A stretch of 64,000 nucleotides of DNA from Marinilabiliaceae bacterium (GCA_016933045.1 JAFGBR010000020.1:62001-126000), one strand, 5' to 3'; positions 45,196 through 52,826 are shown, counted from the first letter of the stretch. The notes: generated by a model not told the origin, from the sequence alone. A program made the numbers and translations.

Positions 45196-47079
45196 TTAAT
45201 CAATGTCTTCGTATTGAAGCATTTCAACTGGAATAAACTCCAGGAAGTCAAACATAAATTCACCTTCGTGTGCTGCTTTTACCCCAAATTTATGTGTTCC
45301 GGCTTCATCAAAAGTAAAAATACCTAAAACTCGTCTTAAATATCCGCTATTAATACGGGCATTTCCTGTAAACCATGAGGTGTTTGCAGCTTGGAAACAG
45401 GCAGGCCCTTTCATGTAACCTCTGTTACGCATCATTTTGTCGTTTTCGTAACCATAAGGATCATCAGGGTTTGAGCCAGGTAATTCGTAGCCTATTTTGG
45501 GGTCGGTTGCAAATATTCGTAAATCGAGGGGTATTCCACAGGGTAAATTATCCCAGTATAATTGTGCTACTCCGCGTTTGGTTTCGACTTTCCAGCCAAA
45601 TCGTACTTCGTAAGTACCGGCAGGTACTACCGGAGTAATTATTTCAAAATCGTATAATCCTTTTAAATATACTTCATCGCCCTGATAATCAAGGTATCGG
45701 TCATCGGCATTAAAATATCCAAATTCTGTTCCTTCTGATGTAGTTAATCTATCAATGTATTCGGGAGGGAACTTCCATAATTCGGAGTTTATTGAAGATG
45801 AATATACCTTTCCTCTTATGTTGTTGTTTGTAAATTCGGGAAAAAATGATGCTGCATCCATTCTTAATCTCTTGCTCGATATGTCGGAAATGAAATCATT
45901 AGTGTAAGCAAGTATTTTATCAATTTCATGATACACACCATTTGTTGCATCGTTATCGTAATTGTCTGATACAATTCGTATTGCGTTATCAGTGGTTTTC
46001 TTCATGTTAAAAAGGTTAGTTTCCGACGTAGCTCTGTTGGTTCGAACTTCTATTAATGTATTTGGGCACATAGGTTCGATGTACTCATACATATCGTATG
46101 TTTTTATTGAATGGCCGGTGTTGTCATAATCCATTACAAAGCGCGTGAAACTTATTTGTTTGTTTATTAAATGATAAGCTATAAACCGGTTAAGACTGTT
46201 CCGTCGGTCTGTAATATCAGTTATTTCTGCGTCATCGGGGTATGTTTGGTTATAAATATTACTGGCATATTTTTTTAAATCGTCAAGGGTGGAGATACCA
46301 TATTCAGCATAGGTCGAATCACTTTCTACTAATGCAGTAAAACCATATTTTCTTGCTTTAGGTGTTCTTACATTTGCCGCCGATACGTCAATTAAATAGT
46401 TATCAGGATTAAATGATGCATCTTGTGTGAGAACTAATTCTTTATCTAGATCGGTAGCAATTAAGGCTTTTACAAATAGTGAAAATTTCGGGTCTGCTGC
46501 TAATGCCTCAAAAATATTTAATTCAATTGGATCAAGAACTTCTGTAATCTCATGTATTATGCCATTATGTACCTCTATATCGCGGGATGCAATTGGTGCA
46601 GAATTATTTACTAAGATTAGCAATTTGCCATCGTTTGAGTTCGAAAATGCTGTTGAAATATAGCGATCACTCATTGATTTCTTACTTAATCGACCATTTC
46701 TTAATTCTTCAATTGGTATTATCATACCATTTATTATATGATCGTAAGCAATTTTTTTTAAAGTATCTATTGAAAAGTCGCGAATTGATTGTTTCCCTTT
46801 TTTAAAATAAAAATTTTTCAAAGCTTGGTTATTAGGAGCAAAACATGTGTATTTACCGTAAGCATTTAATAGAGAAAGTACTCCTGTTGTATCTAAAAGA
46901 GTTGTGAATTCCGAAAATTCTTTAGGACGTTTCTGGAGGTATCCCCCCATCATCTCTTCAGTAAATGTGGTGTAAAATTCTCCTACATCATCTGAATCGC
47001 ACGATGTTATAATAATCATGCACCATATTAAGATTATAAATGGGTTAAGAAAAGTGACTTTTGTAGCTGTTTTATCCAT
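45196..47079 (-). CDS. FAS1 domain lipoprotein (outside the SusCD operon)
   Basis: A 627-residue protein with a hydrophobic signal (PFIILIWCMIIITSC) ending in a lipobox Cys at about residue 27. FAS1 folds follow (GKYTCFAPNNQALKNFYF; HEITEVLDPIELNIFEAL; HLINKQISFTRFV). The C-terminal ~160 residues (VPAGTYEVRFGWKVE to MFDFLEFIPVE) form the same beta-sandwich seen at the end of the FAS1 protein at 3319. It is 43 bp upstream of the T9SS protein (42144) on the same strand, so the two may be one operon and act together at the surface. Ligand unknown. Confidence 0.82.
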   Translation of the reverse strand: MDKTATKVTFLNPFIILIWCMIIITSCDSDDVGEFYTTFTEEMMGGYLQKRPKEFSEFTTLLDTTGVLSLLNAYGKYTCFAPNNQALKNFYFKKGKQSIRDFSIDTLKKIAYDHIINGMIIPIEELRNGRLSKKSMSDRYISTAFSNSNDGKLLILVNNSAPIASRDIEVHNGIIHEITEVLDPIELNIFEALAADPKFSLFVKALIATDLDKELVLTQDASFNPDNYLIDVSAANVRTPKARKYGFTALVESDSTYAEYGISTLDDLKKYASNIYNQTYPDDAEITDITDRRNSLNRFIAYHLINKQISFTRFVMDYDNTGHSIKTYDMYEYIEPMCPNTLIEVRTNRATSETNLFNMKKTTDNAIRIVSDNYDNDATNGVYHEIDKILAYTNDFISDISSKRLRMDAASFFPEFTNNNIRGKVYSSSINSELWKFPPEYIDRLTTSEGTEFGYFNADDRYLDYQGDEVYLKGLYDFEIITPVVPAGTYEVRFGWKVETKRGVAQLYWDNLPCGIPLDLRIFATDPKIGYELPGSNPDDPYGYENDKMMRNRGYMKGPACFQAANTSWFTGNARINSGYLRRVLGIFTFDEAGTHKFGVKAAHEGEFMFDFLEFIPVEMLQYEDID

Positions 47080-47203
47080 TGTTCAGATTTATTAATCAAT
47101 AAAACTAAATTACCAATTAATATTATCTGTCTATTGTAATAATTTTAAAAAATGTATAATTTTTTTAAAATATGTTTTTTCATTAAGTAATGATAATGCG
47201 TTT

Positions 47204-47701
47204 TTAATATAAATTACAAGAGTGTTCTTTAAGTAATTTACTTTGAATGTCATTTATTGCCTTAGTTATATCATTATTATTGGTAAAATCTTTATCAAAA
47301 AGGTTGGTTACCCATGCTTCCGACTTTTTACTAAATATCATATCGTGGCCAACGCATAATCCAACTGAAATATTTAATTCTGTTTTTTTGTTATTTAAGT
47401 AATCTGCTTGTCCAGCCGGGTTACAAGCAATGCGTTCGCTATTGCCTCCCATAATCTCTTTTTTAGTAATTCTTCCATATTTACAATCAACAGTAAATAC
47501 TTCAAAATATTTCGAAAAATAGTTTTTAAGTATTTCTGCTTCATAGTTAAATGTAATACAATGTGCAATTCCAATCCGTTTTATTTTGGCTTCGCGTGCA
47601 AAATTCAGTATTTCTTCTATGCGGTTTGATCTCATACTTGTACTGGCATCATTTGCCCGCATTATTCTTTTAAATTCTTCGGTATATAATTTATTTATCA
47701 T
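47204..47701 (-). CDS. DUF1847-like metal-binding domain protein
   Basis: A 165-residue protein. The blocks IKRIGIAHCITFNYEAEILKNYF, ERIACNPAGQADYLN and GLCVGHDMIFSKKSEA, with several Cys and His residues, match the DUF1847 family, thought to bind metal. Function is unknown. It overlaps nothing but is 24 bp after the DUF89 gene and shares its strand, so they are probably co-transcribed. The base composition is as low in G+C as that of the neighbours. Confidence 0.75.
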   Translation of the reverse strand: MINKLYTEEFKRIMRANDASTSMRSNRIEEILNFAREAKIKRIGIAHCITFNYEAEILKNYFSKYFEVFTVDCKYGRITKKEIMGGNSERIACNPAGQADYLNNKKTELNISVGLCVGHDMIFSKKSEAWVTNLFDKDFTNNNDITKAINDIQSKLLKEHSCNLY

Positions 47702-47725
47702 CTGTTTTTATATACTTGTTTTAGA

Positions 47726-48568
47726 TTAAGTAAGTTTGGTTATAACCATATCTCCTTTGTTTACCCTTAATAAATTGGCAATAGGATTGCATTTTGCAAT
47801 AAGCATAAAAAATGTATTTGGATGCTTTTCGTCCATTAGTCCTTCAAAGTTTCCTTGTCCCTTTGATATTATTAAATCAGCATTACAATATTCATACATA
47901 AATTCATCGGAACAAAATTCGAGTATGGTTGAAGGGGCATCGAATCCATTTGAGATAACATTACATAATTTATCTATTCCTACCTGTTTTGCGTCATCAA
48001 TGGTTATATCATTAATAACAGGTTTTCCTCGAGTTACAAATGTAATGTTTGGATGTTGAAGAGCCTCGATAAATAAGCGGTCAAAAAAAATCTCCCCGGC
48101 ATTATCGCCAATATAAAGGATTGATTTTGCTTTTTTAATAGCTATTTGTAATTCGTCAGTTTGGTTAATTTTCAATTGTTTTAAACACAACCCTTCTATT
48201 TGATCAATTATGTTATTTGAAACTGAATGGGCTCCATAATCAATTATATTGCCAACTACTGCTAATTTAGCTGCCATTTTAAATGGATTATCGCTATCTG
48301 TGATCTTTTTTTTCCAGTATGTATAATTACTTATTAATAAATTATTAGCAATTTTTTTTTCTTCGGCATAAAGATCTGCGTTGTTAATTTTTTCTTTTGC
48401 AATGCGATGAATATCTGTAGCTAGTAAAGGATTGCTCATTTCCTTGTTTTCTCTTAATAAATCATTAACTGTGAATATTAATTCTTCGGCTGTTTCGCAA
48501 TCAGGTTTGTATTTTTCTATAAGTGTTTGGATGGTTTTAATATGGCAGAAATAGCACTCACTCCTCAT
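47726..48568 (-). CDS. DUF89 / ARMT1-like phosphatase-fold protein
   Basis: A 280-residue protein of the DUF89 group. The start MRSECYFCHIKTIQTLIEKY (with a Cys-x2-Cys), the metal-binding region KSILYIGDNAGEIFFDRLF, and SKGQGNFEG near the C-terminus match this family. Eukaryotic relatives are metal-dependent phosphatases of damaged phospho-sugars and a carboxyl methyltransferase-named protein; bacterial and archaeal members are little studied. A house-cleaning phosphatase is the best guess. It lies 24 bp upstream of the DUF1847 gene in one presumed transcript. No other gene of a known pathway is adjacent. Confidence 0.78.
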   Translation of the reverse strand: MRSECYFCHIKTIQTLIEKYKPDCETAEELIFTVNDLLRENKEMSNPLLATDIHRIAKEKINNADLYAEEKKIANNLLISNYTYWKKKITDSDNPFKMAAKLAVVGNIIDYGAHSVSNNIIDQIEGLCLKQLKINQTDELQIAIKKAKSILYIGDNAGEIFFDRLFIEALQHPNITFVTRGKPVINDITIDDAKQVGIDKLCNVISNGFDAPSTILEFCSDEFMYEYCNADLIISKGQGNFEGLMDEKHPNTFFMLIAKCNPIANLLRVNKGDMVITKLT

Positions 48569-48811
48569 ATCGTTCTGTATGTAAATAATGTAAAATATTT
48601 AATCTGTTTTTTTTATTATAGGAAATTAATTTCTCTTATTTTTTCTGATAAAAAACAAAGAATGTCTAAAAATTTCGCTTTAAATTATTCCTAAGAAAGG
48701 GAATTTGCATTAATTAATAACCCTTTTTTTGTTAAGCTGGGAAAGCGATTATATCAATTTTTAAACATTCTCGTGTTATACACCTTAAAATAGTTAAATA
48801 GTTCCGGCTGT

Positions 48812-49009
48812 TTAGCGTCGACCTAACCCACGACCCCCGCCTAATCTCCGTCCCCGACCCATACCGCCTTGGTTTCGTCCTAGTCCGCGACCTAAACCTC
48901 TGCCGAATTGTGTGTCGGTGGATACATTATTATCCGGATTGCATTTACCTAATCCTCGACCCGTACGAGAACCTTTTCCTTCTGGGCCTGTTCTGTCAAA
49001 TCCTGGCAT
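48812..49009 (-). CDS. Small Gly/Arg-rich DUF5320-like protein
   Basis: A 65-residue protein, MPGFDRTGPEGKGSRTGRG at the start, then a tail of repeated GLGRG/GRRLGGG units. The opening M-P-x-x-D-x-T-G-P is the mark of small DUF5320-type proteins, often found beside Fe-S, MRP/NBP35-like ATPases or DUF89-like proteins in anaerobes. The role is unknown. It is the only gene here with a textbook Shine-Dalgarno, AGGAGGT a few bases before the ATG on 49009, and has two palindromes upstream. The tail is rich in G and C against an A+T-rich surrounding. Signs of transfer from a Gram-positive or sulfate-reducer-type lineage are inference. Confidence 0.72.
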   Translation of the reverse strand: MPGFDRTGPEGKGSRTGRGLGKCNPDNNVSTDTQFGRGLGRGLGRNQGGMGRGRRLGGGRGLGRR

Positions 49010-49013
49010 GATT

Positions 49014-49020
49014 ACCTCCT
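49014..49020 (-). promoter_or_regulatory. Strong Shine-Dalgarno AGGAGGT of the DUF5320-like gene
   Basis: On the minus strand AGGAGGT is followed by AATC and the ATG on 49009-49007. Genes of Bacteroidota rarely carry such a site, and none of the neighbours here does, so this site fixes the start and stands out. Confidence 0.8.
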
Positions 49021-49036
49021 CTTTAAATTATTATTT

Positions 49037-49060
49037 TCGAAATATCATGTGATATTTCGA
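49037..49060. promoter_or_regulatory. Palindrome upstream of the DUF5320-like gene (candidate operator)
   Basis: Two perfect 11-base arms TCGAAATATCA and TGATATTTCGA separated by two bases, 28-51 bases before the start codon. It is too A+T-rich and lacks a U-tract for a good terminator, and its place suits a repressor-binding site. Confidence 0.5.
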
Positions 49061-49111
49061 GTTTTTCTTGTTTTGTTAAGTGTGTGAATAGCAAACAAAT
49101 ATATTTTTATA

Positions 49112-49125
49112 TGAGAATATTCTCA
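49112..49125. promoter_or_regulatory. Perfect 14-bp palindrome TGAGAATATTCTCA (candidate operator)
   Basis: A perfect palindrome 103-116 bases upstream of the DUF5320-like start, inside the likely promoter region. Similar short dyads are bound by ArsR/SmtB- or MarR-type regulators. No regulator gene is adjacent, so this stays a candidate. Confidence 0.45.
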
Positions 49126-49693
49126 CTACAAATATAGTAACATTGTTTTCAAATTGTCTACTTATTTATTGTTTTTTTTATTGGCTACAAATAATTGATG
49201 TATTTAAACCTAAATGAGAGAGTTAATTGTGGATTGTGGTTGAAAAAAAAGGGTTATAGTCGTTTTTTTGTCTATAACCATTTTAGTGACTCCAAGCGGT
49301 CAAATTTCGAACTATATACTCGAAGATTTGGAGGCGATTACAAATGTAATTCATAGTGGTATATTTGATTGAACAAACATTTTTAAGTAGATAAACTGAT
49401 ATTTCATTGCGATTAATTTTGAGAGAAAGTTAGAGGGATTATACTAAAAATTATATATTTGCCCTTGCTAATTGTTAAGGGTATAATAAATATATTATGC
49501 CGAAAATACATACTGATTCTTTTAAAATAAGCTCCGATTCGGGGCTTTTCGTGTTTTATGACCCTAAGTGTTTTTTGATATGTTGCCTTTTGTTTCGTTT
49601 TATTACGTGCAATTTTAGGGTGATACATTACTCTCAATCTTCTGGGGCTGATTTTCCAAAAATTATTCATTTTTTAACAAAAAATCCGACTCT
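49126..49693. other. Non-coding stretch before the DUF4248 gene, with hairpins
   Basis: About 570 bp without a convincing gene; the two overlapping frames on opposite strands look random. It holds an 8-bp-arm hairpin (49252-49279, GGTTATAG/CTATAACC) and a terminator-like hairpin (49531-49545, GCTCC/GGGGC with a T4 tract). The stretch 49289-49334 has further imperfect dyad symmetry (CTCCAA ... TTGGAG). Confidence 0.5.
49531..49549 (+). terminator. Candidate terminator hairpin
   Basis: GCTCC pairs with GGGGC across a short loop and is followed by TTTT on the plus strand. It lies inside the only long minus-strand frame of this gap, which speaks against that frame being a gene. What transcript would end here is not clear. 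Confidence 0.45.
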
Positions 49694-49927
49694 ATGATAA
49701 ATAGAAGAACAATTTTAAAACAGGAGTTGGTAACAAAATTATATCCCGATAGTATATCTGTGAAATCAGCTTTACAACAACTTAGACGTGAAATTGAAGT
49801 TTGTCCCGATTTGAAAGAAAAAATTGCAGAAGCCGGGAATACAAAAAGACATTATTATAACAAACAACAACTCTCATTAATCCTGGATCACTTTTGCATT
49901 ACCACAGAGGAGTTTGATGAGTTATAA
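49694..49927 (+). CDS. DUF4248-like small protein
   Basis: A 77-residue protein with MINRRTILKQELVTKLYPDSISVKSALQQLRREIEVCPDLKEKIAEAG and a C-terminal HYYNKQQLSLILDHFCITTEEFDEL. The layout (an N-terminal SVKSALQQL helix, a Tyr-rich middle, then LILDHF) fits the small DUF4248 family of Bacteroidales. These genes often neighbour HU-like proteins and VirE/DUF3987 primase genes in accessory islands; none is intact here. Function unknown. It is the first gene of the decayed region into which the IS inserted. Confidence 0.7.
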   Translation: MINRRTILKQELVTKLYPDSISVKSALQQLRREIEVCPDLKEKIAEAGNTKRHYYNKQQLSLILDHFCITTEEFDEL

Positions 49928-50541
49928 GGTAATTTTTAGCGTAGAATGTTAACCCGATAGCATATCTATGCTGTTGAAATATATTTCAGTTAGGGGCTTA
50001 GTGCCCTTAGCTGATGTCCTTTTAAATATTTAAAGAGCTCTATTTATAGATTCCACTGTAACCTTGCGTATATTTTTAAAAATTCTTTCAAAGAATACTC
50101 CTACTTATAAGTCTATTGAATAATGGTTCTCAATCATGTTAAGAATTCTGAGAATTATCCCAGATACTCCACAAGTAACCCTACATGTTGAAAAGCTATT
50201 ATAAATTAAGACATGGGAATCAACAACCATATCTTTCTAAACTCGGATTATTTGAATAGGTAATAATTCAGGATAAACCTCTTACTAAGCGTGCTTAATT
50301 TTAAGGTTGGTTGAAGGATTGGCAGATTTGTATTAGACTTACCCAACGAGATAACTGTTGTGTACCCACAAGTATTCAAGGATTACCTGAAAAAGAAATA
50401 TCAAAACTATCTTTTTAAAATTACTTCCATAAGGATAGTCCTGCTACCCTAATCACAATAAATTTAAAAACCATTTCGATAAAATAGTATATAGTGATTG
50501 TGTGCTGTATCTATTAATTTTAAAATAGGATGGTATTAGTG

Positions 50542-50564
50542 TAAAAATCGTCCTCATTTCCTCA
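50542..50564. repeat. Left arm of a large inverted repeat (partner 51856-51878)
   Basis: The 23 bases match the reverse complement of 51856-51878 at 21 positions; the shared core is TCCTCATTTCCTCA. Before the IS came in, the arms were about 200 bp apart, enclosing the GTGAGGGA array. Confidence 0.7.
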
Positions 50565-50580
50565 CCTAGTATGAGGAAAT
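50556..50580. repeat. Perfect 9-bp-arm hairpin ATTTCCTCA / TGAGGAAAT
   Basis: Arms 50556-50564 and 50572-50580 with a seven-base loop. It uses the same TGAGGAAAT word as the right inverted-repeat arm, so it belongs to the same repeat system. Confidence 0.65.
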
Positions 50581-50612
50581 ATATTAATACTCTAATATAC
50601 AATGTATTATAT

Positions 50613-50620
50613 TTTTCTAT
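50613..50620. repeat. Target site duplication TTTTCTAT (left)
   Basis: Identical to 51710-51717 on the other side of the element. Eight bases is the length expected for IS1595-family insertions. Confidence 0.9.
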
Positions 50621-50671
50621 GGCTGTAGTTTACAATAGCGTTTTAAAGTCGTAACTTTATAAGAAAACGTC

Positions 50672-50767
50672 ATGGATACGGTCAAAATAAAAGAAGCATT
50701 ACTCAGCCTAACATCAGAAGAACGCAAAGCATTGCTGTTGGAGGTTGAAGCAGAAGCCGATTTTTAG
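50672..50767 (+). pseudogene. N-terminal segment of the transposase, ended by an in-frame TAG
   Basis: ATG 50672 opens MDTVKIKEALLSLTSEERK and runs 31 codons to TAG at 50765-50767. The same frame (positions 50672 and 50777 agree modulo 3) continues after the TAG directly into the transposase with no other stop. A short helical N-terminus before the zinc ribbon is normal in IS1595-family transposases, so this looks like the true protein start broken by one nonsense codon. Confidence 0.75.
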
Positions 50768-50776
50768 ATTCCTATT

Positions 50777-51700
50777 TTGGAAAATAGAAGGTATAAACTA
50801 GACGATAAAGTTGGCAGTTGTCCGCATTGCAGTAGCAAAAAGTACCGGAGGCATGGTAAAGACAAAGGTAGTCAACGTTATTATTGCAATGGTTGTAAAC
50901 GCACATTTACAGAACATACAGGAACCTGGCTAGCCGGCATACATAAAAAAGAACTCGTTTCTGAGTATTTAAAGTTGATGGAACAAGAACTGAGCCTCGA
51001 TAAAATAAAGAATCGAATGGGCATTAATAAAAAGACAGCTTTTGACTGGCGCCATAAAATCTTATCGAGTCTTAAAACTGCAGGTTCCGGAATCTTTACC
51101 GGCATTACAGAAAGTGACGAAACCTTTTTCCTACAATCGTCTAAGGGGCAAAAAGTAGAAGGCCGAAAGCCGAGAAAACGAGGAGGTTCTGCCAATAAAA
51201 GAGGAATAAGCAAAGAACAAGTGGCAGTAATTGTAACAGTAGACAGAAACGAAGAAATCGACATGTCAGTAGCTCGGTTGGGAAGGATAAAAAAGGTTGA
51301 TATAGAAAATGCTATCGGGAACAAAATCACAGAAGAAACTATTCTTTGTAGTGACAGTCATGTAAGTTACAAAGGGTTTGCCAAGGATAACAATATTGAG
51401 CATCATGCAATAAGGGCAAACCTAAAGCAATACGTGAAACAAAAGGTTTATCACGTGCAACACGTTAATTCTATTGATAACAGACTGAAAAAATGGATAG
51501 AATATCAGTTTTGTGGTGTTTCAACGAAATACCTGCAATTATACCTCAATTGGTTCAAAATAAAAGAAAGGCTAAAGAAATCCAAGGAGTTCATGAAAGA
51601 TTTTGTGCCCATGTCCTTGGAGAACATAGCTGCTAAGGAAAGGTTTATGAAAATAGACCTAGATTATCAACAACTAATCGATTTTGCAACGCACAATTAA
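50777..51700 (+). CDS. IS1595-family transposase (main part, TTG-initiated frame)
   Basis: The 307-residue open frame begins with TTG at 50777. A zinc ribbon comes first (CPHCSSKKYRRHG...CNGCKRTF, two CxxC pairs), then a helix-turn-helix region (DKIKNRMGINKKTAFDWRHKIL), then the DDE-type core: ESDETFF (first Asp), CSDSHVSYKGF (second Asp), HVQHVNSIDNRLKKW (third position Asn). The D-D-N pattern matches several IS1595 subgroups. If translation restarts at TTG after the TAG the catalytic protein is complete except for the short N-terminal helix; otherwise the element is inactive. The last codons overlap the right inverted repeat. Confidence 0.85.
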   Translation: MENRRYKLDDKVGSCPHCSSKKYRRHGKDKGSQRYYCNGCKRTFTEHTGTWLAGIHKKELVSEYLKLMEQELSLDKIKNRMGINKKTAFDWRHKILSSLKTAGSGIFTGITESDETFFLQSSKGQKVEGRKPRKRGGSANKRGISKEQVAVIVTVDRNEEIDMSVARLGRIKKVDIENAIGNKITEETILCSDSHVSYKGFAKDNNIEHHAIRANLKQYVKQKVYHVQHVNSIDNRLKKWIEYQFCGVSTKYLQLYLNWFKIKERLKKSKEFMKDFVPMSLENIAAKERFMKIDLDYQQLIDFATHN

Positions 51701-51709
51701 ACTACAGCC

Positions 51710-51717
51710 TTTTCTAT
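51710..51717. repeat. Target site duplication TTTTCTAT (right)
   Basis: Identical to 50613-50620; see the insertion sequence. Confidence 0.9.
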
Positions 51718-51728
51718 TTGTAAAAATA

Positions 51729-51810
51729 GTGAGGACGAGTGAGGGAAACATGAGGGATAAGTGAGGGACGGGTGAGGGAAAAACACCCCCCGTCCCTCAC
51801 CCGTCCTCAC
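51729..51810. repeat. Phased GTGAGGGA array with inverted copies
   Basis: Direct copies of the octamer (some with one change) begin at 51729, 51739, 51750, 51761 and 51772, that is every 10-11 bases, one DNA helix turn. After a short CCCCCC-containing spacer the complement TCCCTCAC...GTCCTCAC follows (51793-51810), able to pair with the direct copies. The layout resembles an iteron or multi-site protein-binding region rather than a terminator. It is non-coding in all frames. Confidence 0.75.
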
Positions 51811-51855
51811 TTTCCTTGTGTTATAGCTTTGAATATTAGATGCTTAGTTCTAATA

Positions 51856-51878
51856 TGAGGAAATGAGGAAGGTTTTTA
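51856..51878. repeat. Right arm of the large inverted repeat (partner 50542-50564)
   Basis: Reads TGAGGAAATGAGGA at its core; 21 of 23 positions pair with the left arm across the insertion sequence. Confidence 0.7.
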
Positions 51879-52029
51879 AAAATACCATAGGTCTCACAGA
51901 GAAAAAAATAAATATTTTTTTTTGATGAAAAACATACAATCGTTCACTACAAATCTTCCAAACTCGATAATAAGTTGAGAAATTGCCCGGAAAGGATAAA
52001 AACTAATCGTTCTTTAAAGATTCTTTTCA

Positions 52030-52052
52030 GTTGGGGTGCTGAGCACTCCAAC
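52030..52052. repeat. Hairpin GTTGGGGTG / CACTCCAAC
   Basis: Nine-base arms (one G-T pair) around the loop CTGAG. It resembles the hairpin at 49988-50012 on the other side of the island: both follow TTCAGTT and have a G4 run in the left arm. No U-tract follows, so it is not a clear terminator. Confidence 0.5.
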
Positions 52053-52556
52053 TCAACTTGAAAAATTTAATCATAATAGTAAGGAGGCAGTGCCCCTCAA
52101 TTGTAAATTTTAACTATTCTAATCGAAAACCATGGTACTTGCAAATACAATCTAGTAGAAACTTCTATTCTAAAAATGCGATTTCCTTCCTGGAATGATT
52201 AATATGGTGATAAGTCCTCAAGATAAACTCTTCAAAAAACGCAAAGCTCAAAAAAGTAGTCTAAATATTGTCTGAAAGCACTCAAAAGCAGTCTTGATAA
52301 CCTAAAAAGTAGTCAAAAGCACTTAAAATATACTCTACAAGATCACACTATGCAATATTTTTAGGCCATAGCTGGCTAAACATGACTTGTTTCTAAAAGT
52401 CTTTCCATTTACTTACCGCTTAAAAATTCCCGAATTAAATGATTTGACATTTGTATAGACGATATGACATGAGTCTAAATGCATGTAGTTCGTAATATTG
52501 TATATAGATTATATTGAATGATTGTCAATATACATGATGCAACAGTTACTTAATAT

Positions 52557-52826
52557 GTGAGAGTTATTAAGGGTAACGGAATTTTGAAATTAAAGCAGAT
52601 GAATATGGTAAGCTGTGAAAATGAAAAGATCAGAATAGACAATCCCCATGAAGTAACATTTATTACCGTACATGACCTGAATGGAAACTGTCTGTTGGTA
52701 AACCATAAACCTGAGAGTGAATTTTTAGATTTCCCTTTTTCTCCAAAGGGAGATTTAATAATAGTTGTGAATTACAGACATAGAAAAACGGAGATAATTA
52801 AATCACTAAGGTCTTTTGTTGTATGA
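52557..52826 (+). CDS. Small hypothetical protein, possible remnant of a sorting-domain-like beta sandwich
   Basis: An 89-residue frame starting with GTG at 52557. VTFITVHDLNGNCLLVNHKPES and GDLIIVVNYRHRKTEIIKS resemble the beta-strand pattern of C-terminal T9SS sorting domains (V-x-D-x-x-G, then I-x-V, then K), but there is no signal peptide and no secreted protein attached. It could be the surviving end of a larger deleted gene or a free-standing small protein. It lies 74 bp before the rhamnogalacturonan lyase. Low confidence that it is expressed. Confidence 0.4.
   Translation: MRVIKGNGILKLKQMNMVSCENEKIRIDNPHEVTFITVHDLNGNCLLVNHKPESEFLDFPFSPKGDLIIVVNYRHRKTEIIKSLRSFVV

Larger units (their letters stand above)
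49928..50612. other. Gene-free stretch left of the IS, with dyad repeats
   Basis: About 690 bp with many stops in all frames; no gene seen. Contents: an imperfect hairpin 49988-50012 (AGTTAGGGGC / GCCCTTAGCT), the left arm of a large inverted repeat (50542-50564), and a 9-bp-arm hairpin (50556-50580). Probably the remnant of an accessory island split by the insertion sequence. Confidence 0.55.
50621..51709 (+). mobile_element. Complete IS1595-family insertion sequence, 1089 bp
   Basis: Both ends carry GGCTGTAGTTTA in inverted orientation (50621-50632 and the complement of 51698-51709), with weaker pairing further in. Exact 8-bp repeats TTTTCTAT flank it. It contains one transposase region. 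The transposase stop (51698-51700) lies in the right terminal repeat. The element has landed in a gene-poor stretch next to a DUF4248 gene and splits a repeat structure. The intact duplication argues for recent insertion, but the transposase has an in-frame TAG. Confidence 0.93.
51811..52556. other. Gene-free stretch right of the repeat array
   Basis: About 750 bp with no supported gene. It contains the right inverted-repeat arm (51856-51878), a strong hairpin at 52030-52052, a bulged hairpin near 52084-52098 (GAGGCA / TGCCCCTC), and short direct repeats of AAAAGTAGTC-like sequence around 52245-52320. It probably continues the decayed accessory region and also carries the promoter of the downstream genes. 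Confidence 0.5.

Noticed and set aside
49289-49334. Dyad CTCCAA...TTGGAG considered as an IS end
   Set aside because: Only one copy, imperfect pairing, no transposase or duplication beside it.
49413-49697. Two overlapping frames of 85 (minus) and 66 (plus) codons
   Set aside because: They cover each other on opposite strands, have no domain or signal, and contain a terminator-like hairpin.
50881-51330. 149-codon frame antisense to the transposase
   Set aside because: Shadow of the transposase, whose zinc ribbon and DDE motifs show the real frame.
51729-51810. Repeat array considered as a CRISPR
   Set aside because: Units are 8 bp with 2-3 bp gaps, there are no spacers of usual length, and no cas genes are nearby.
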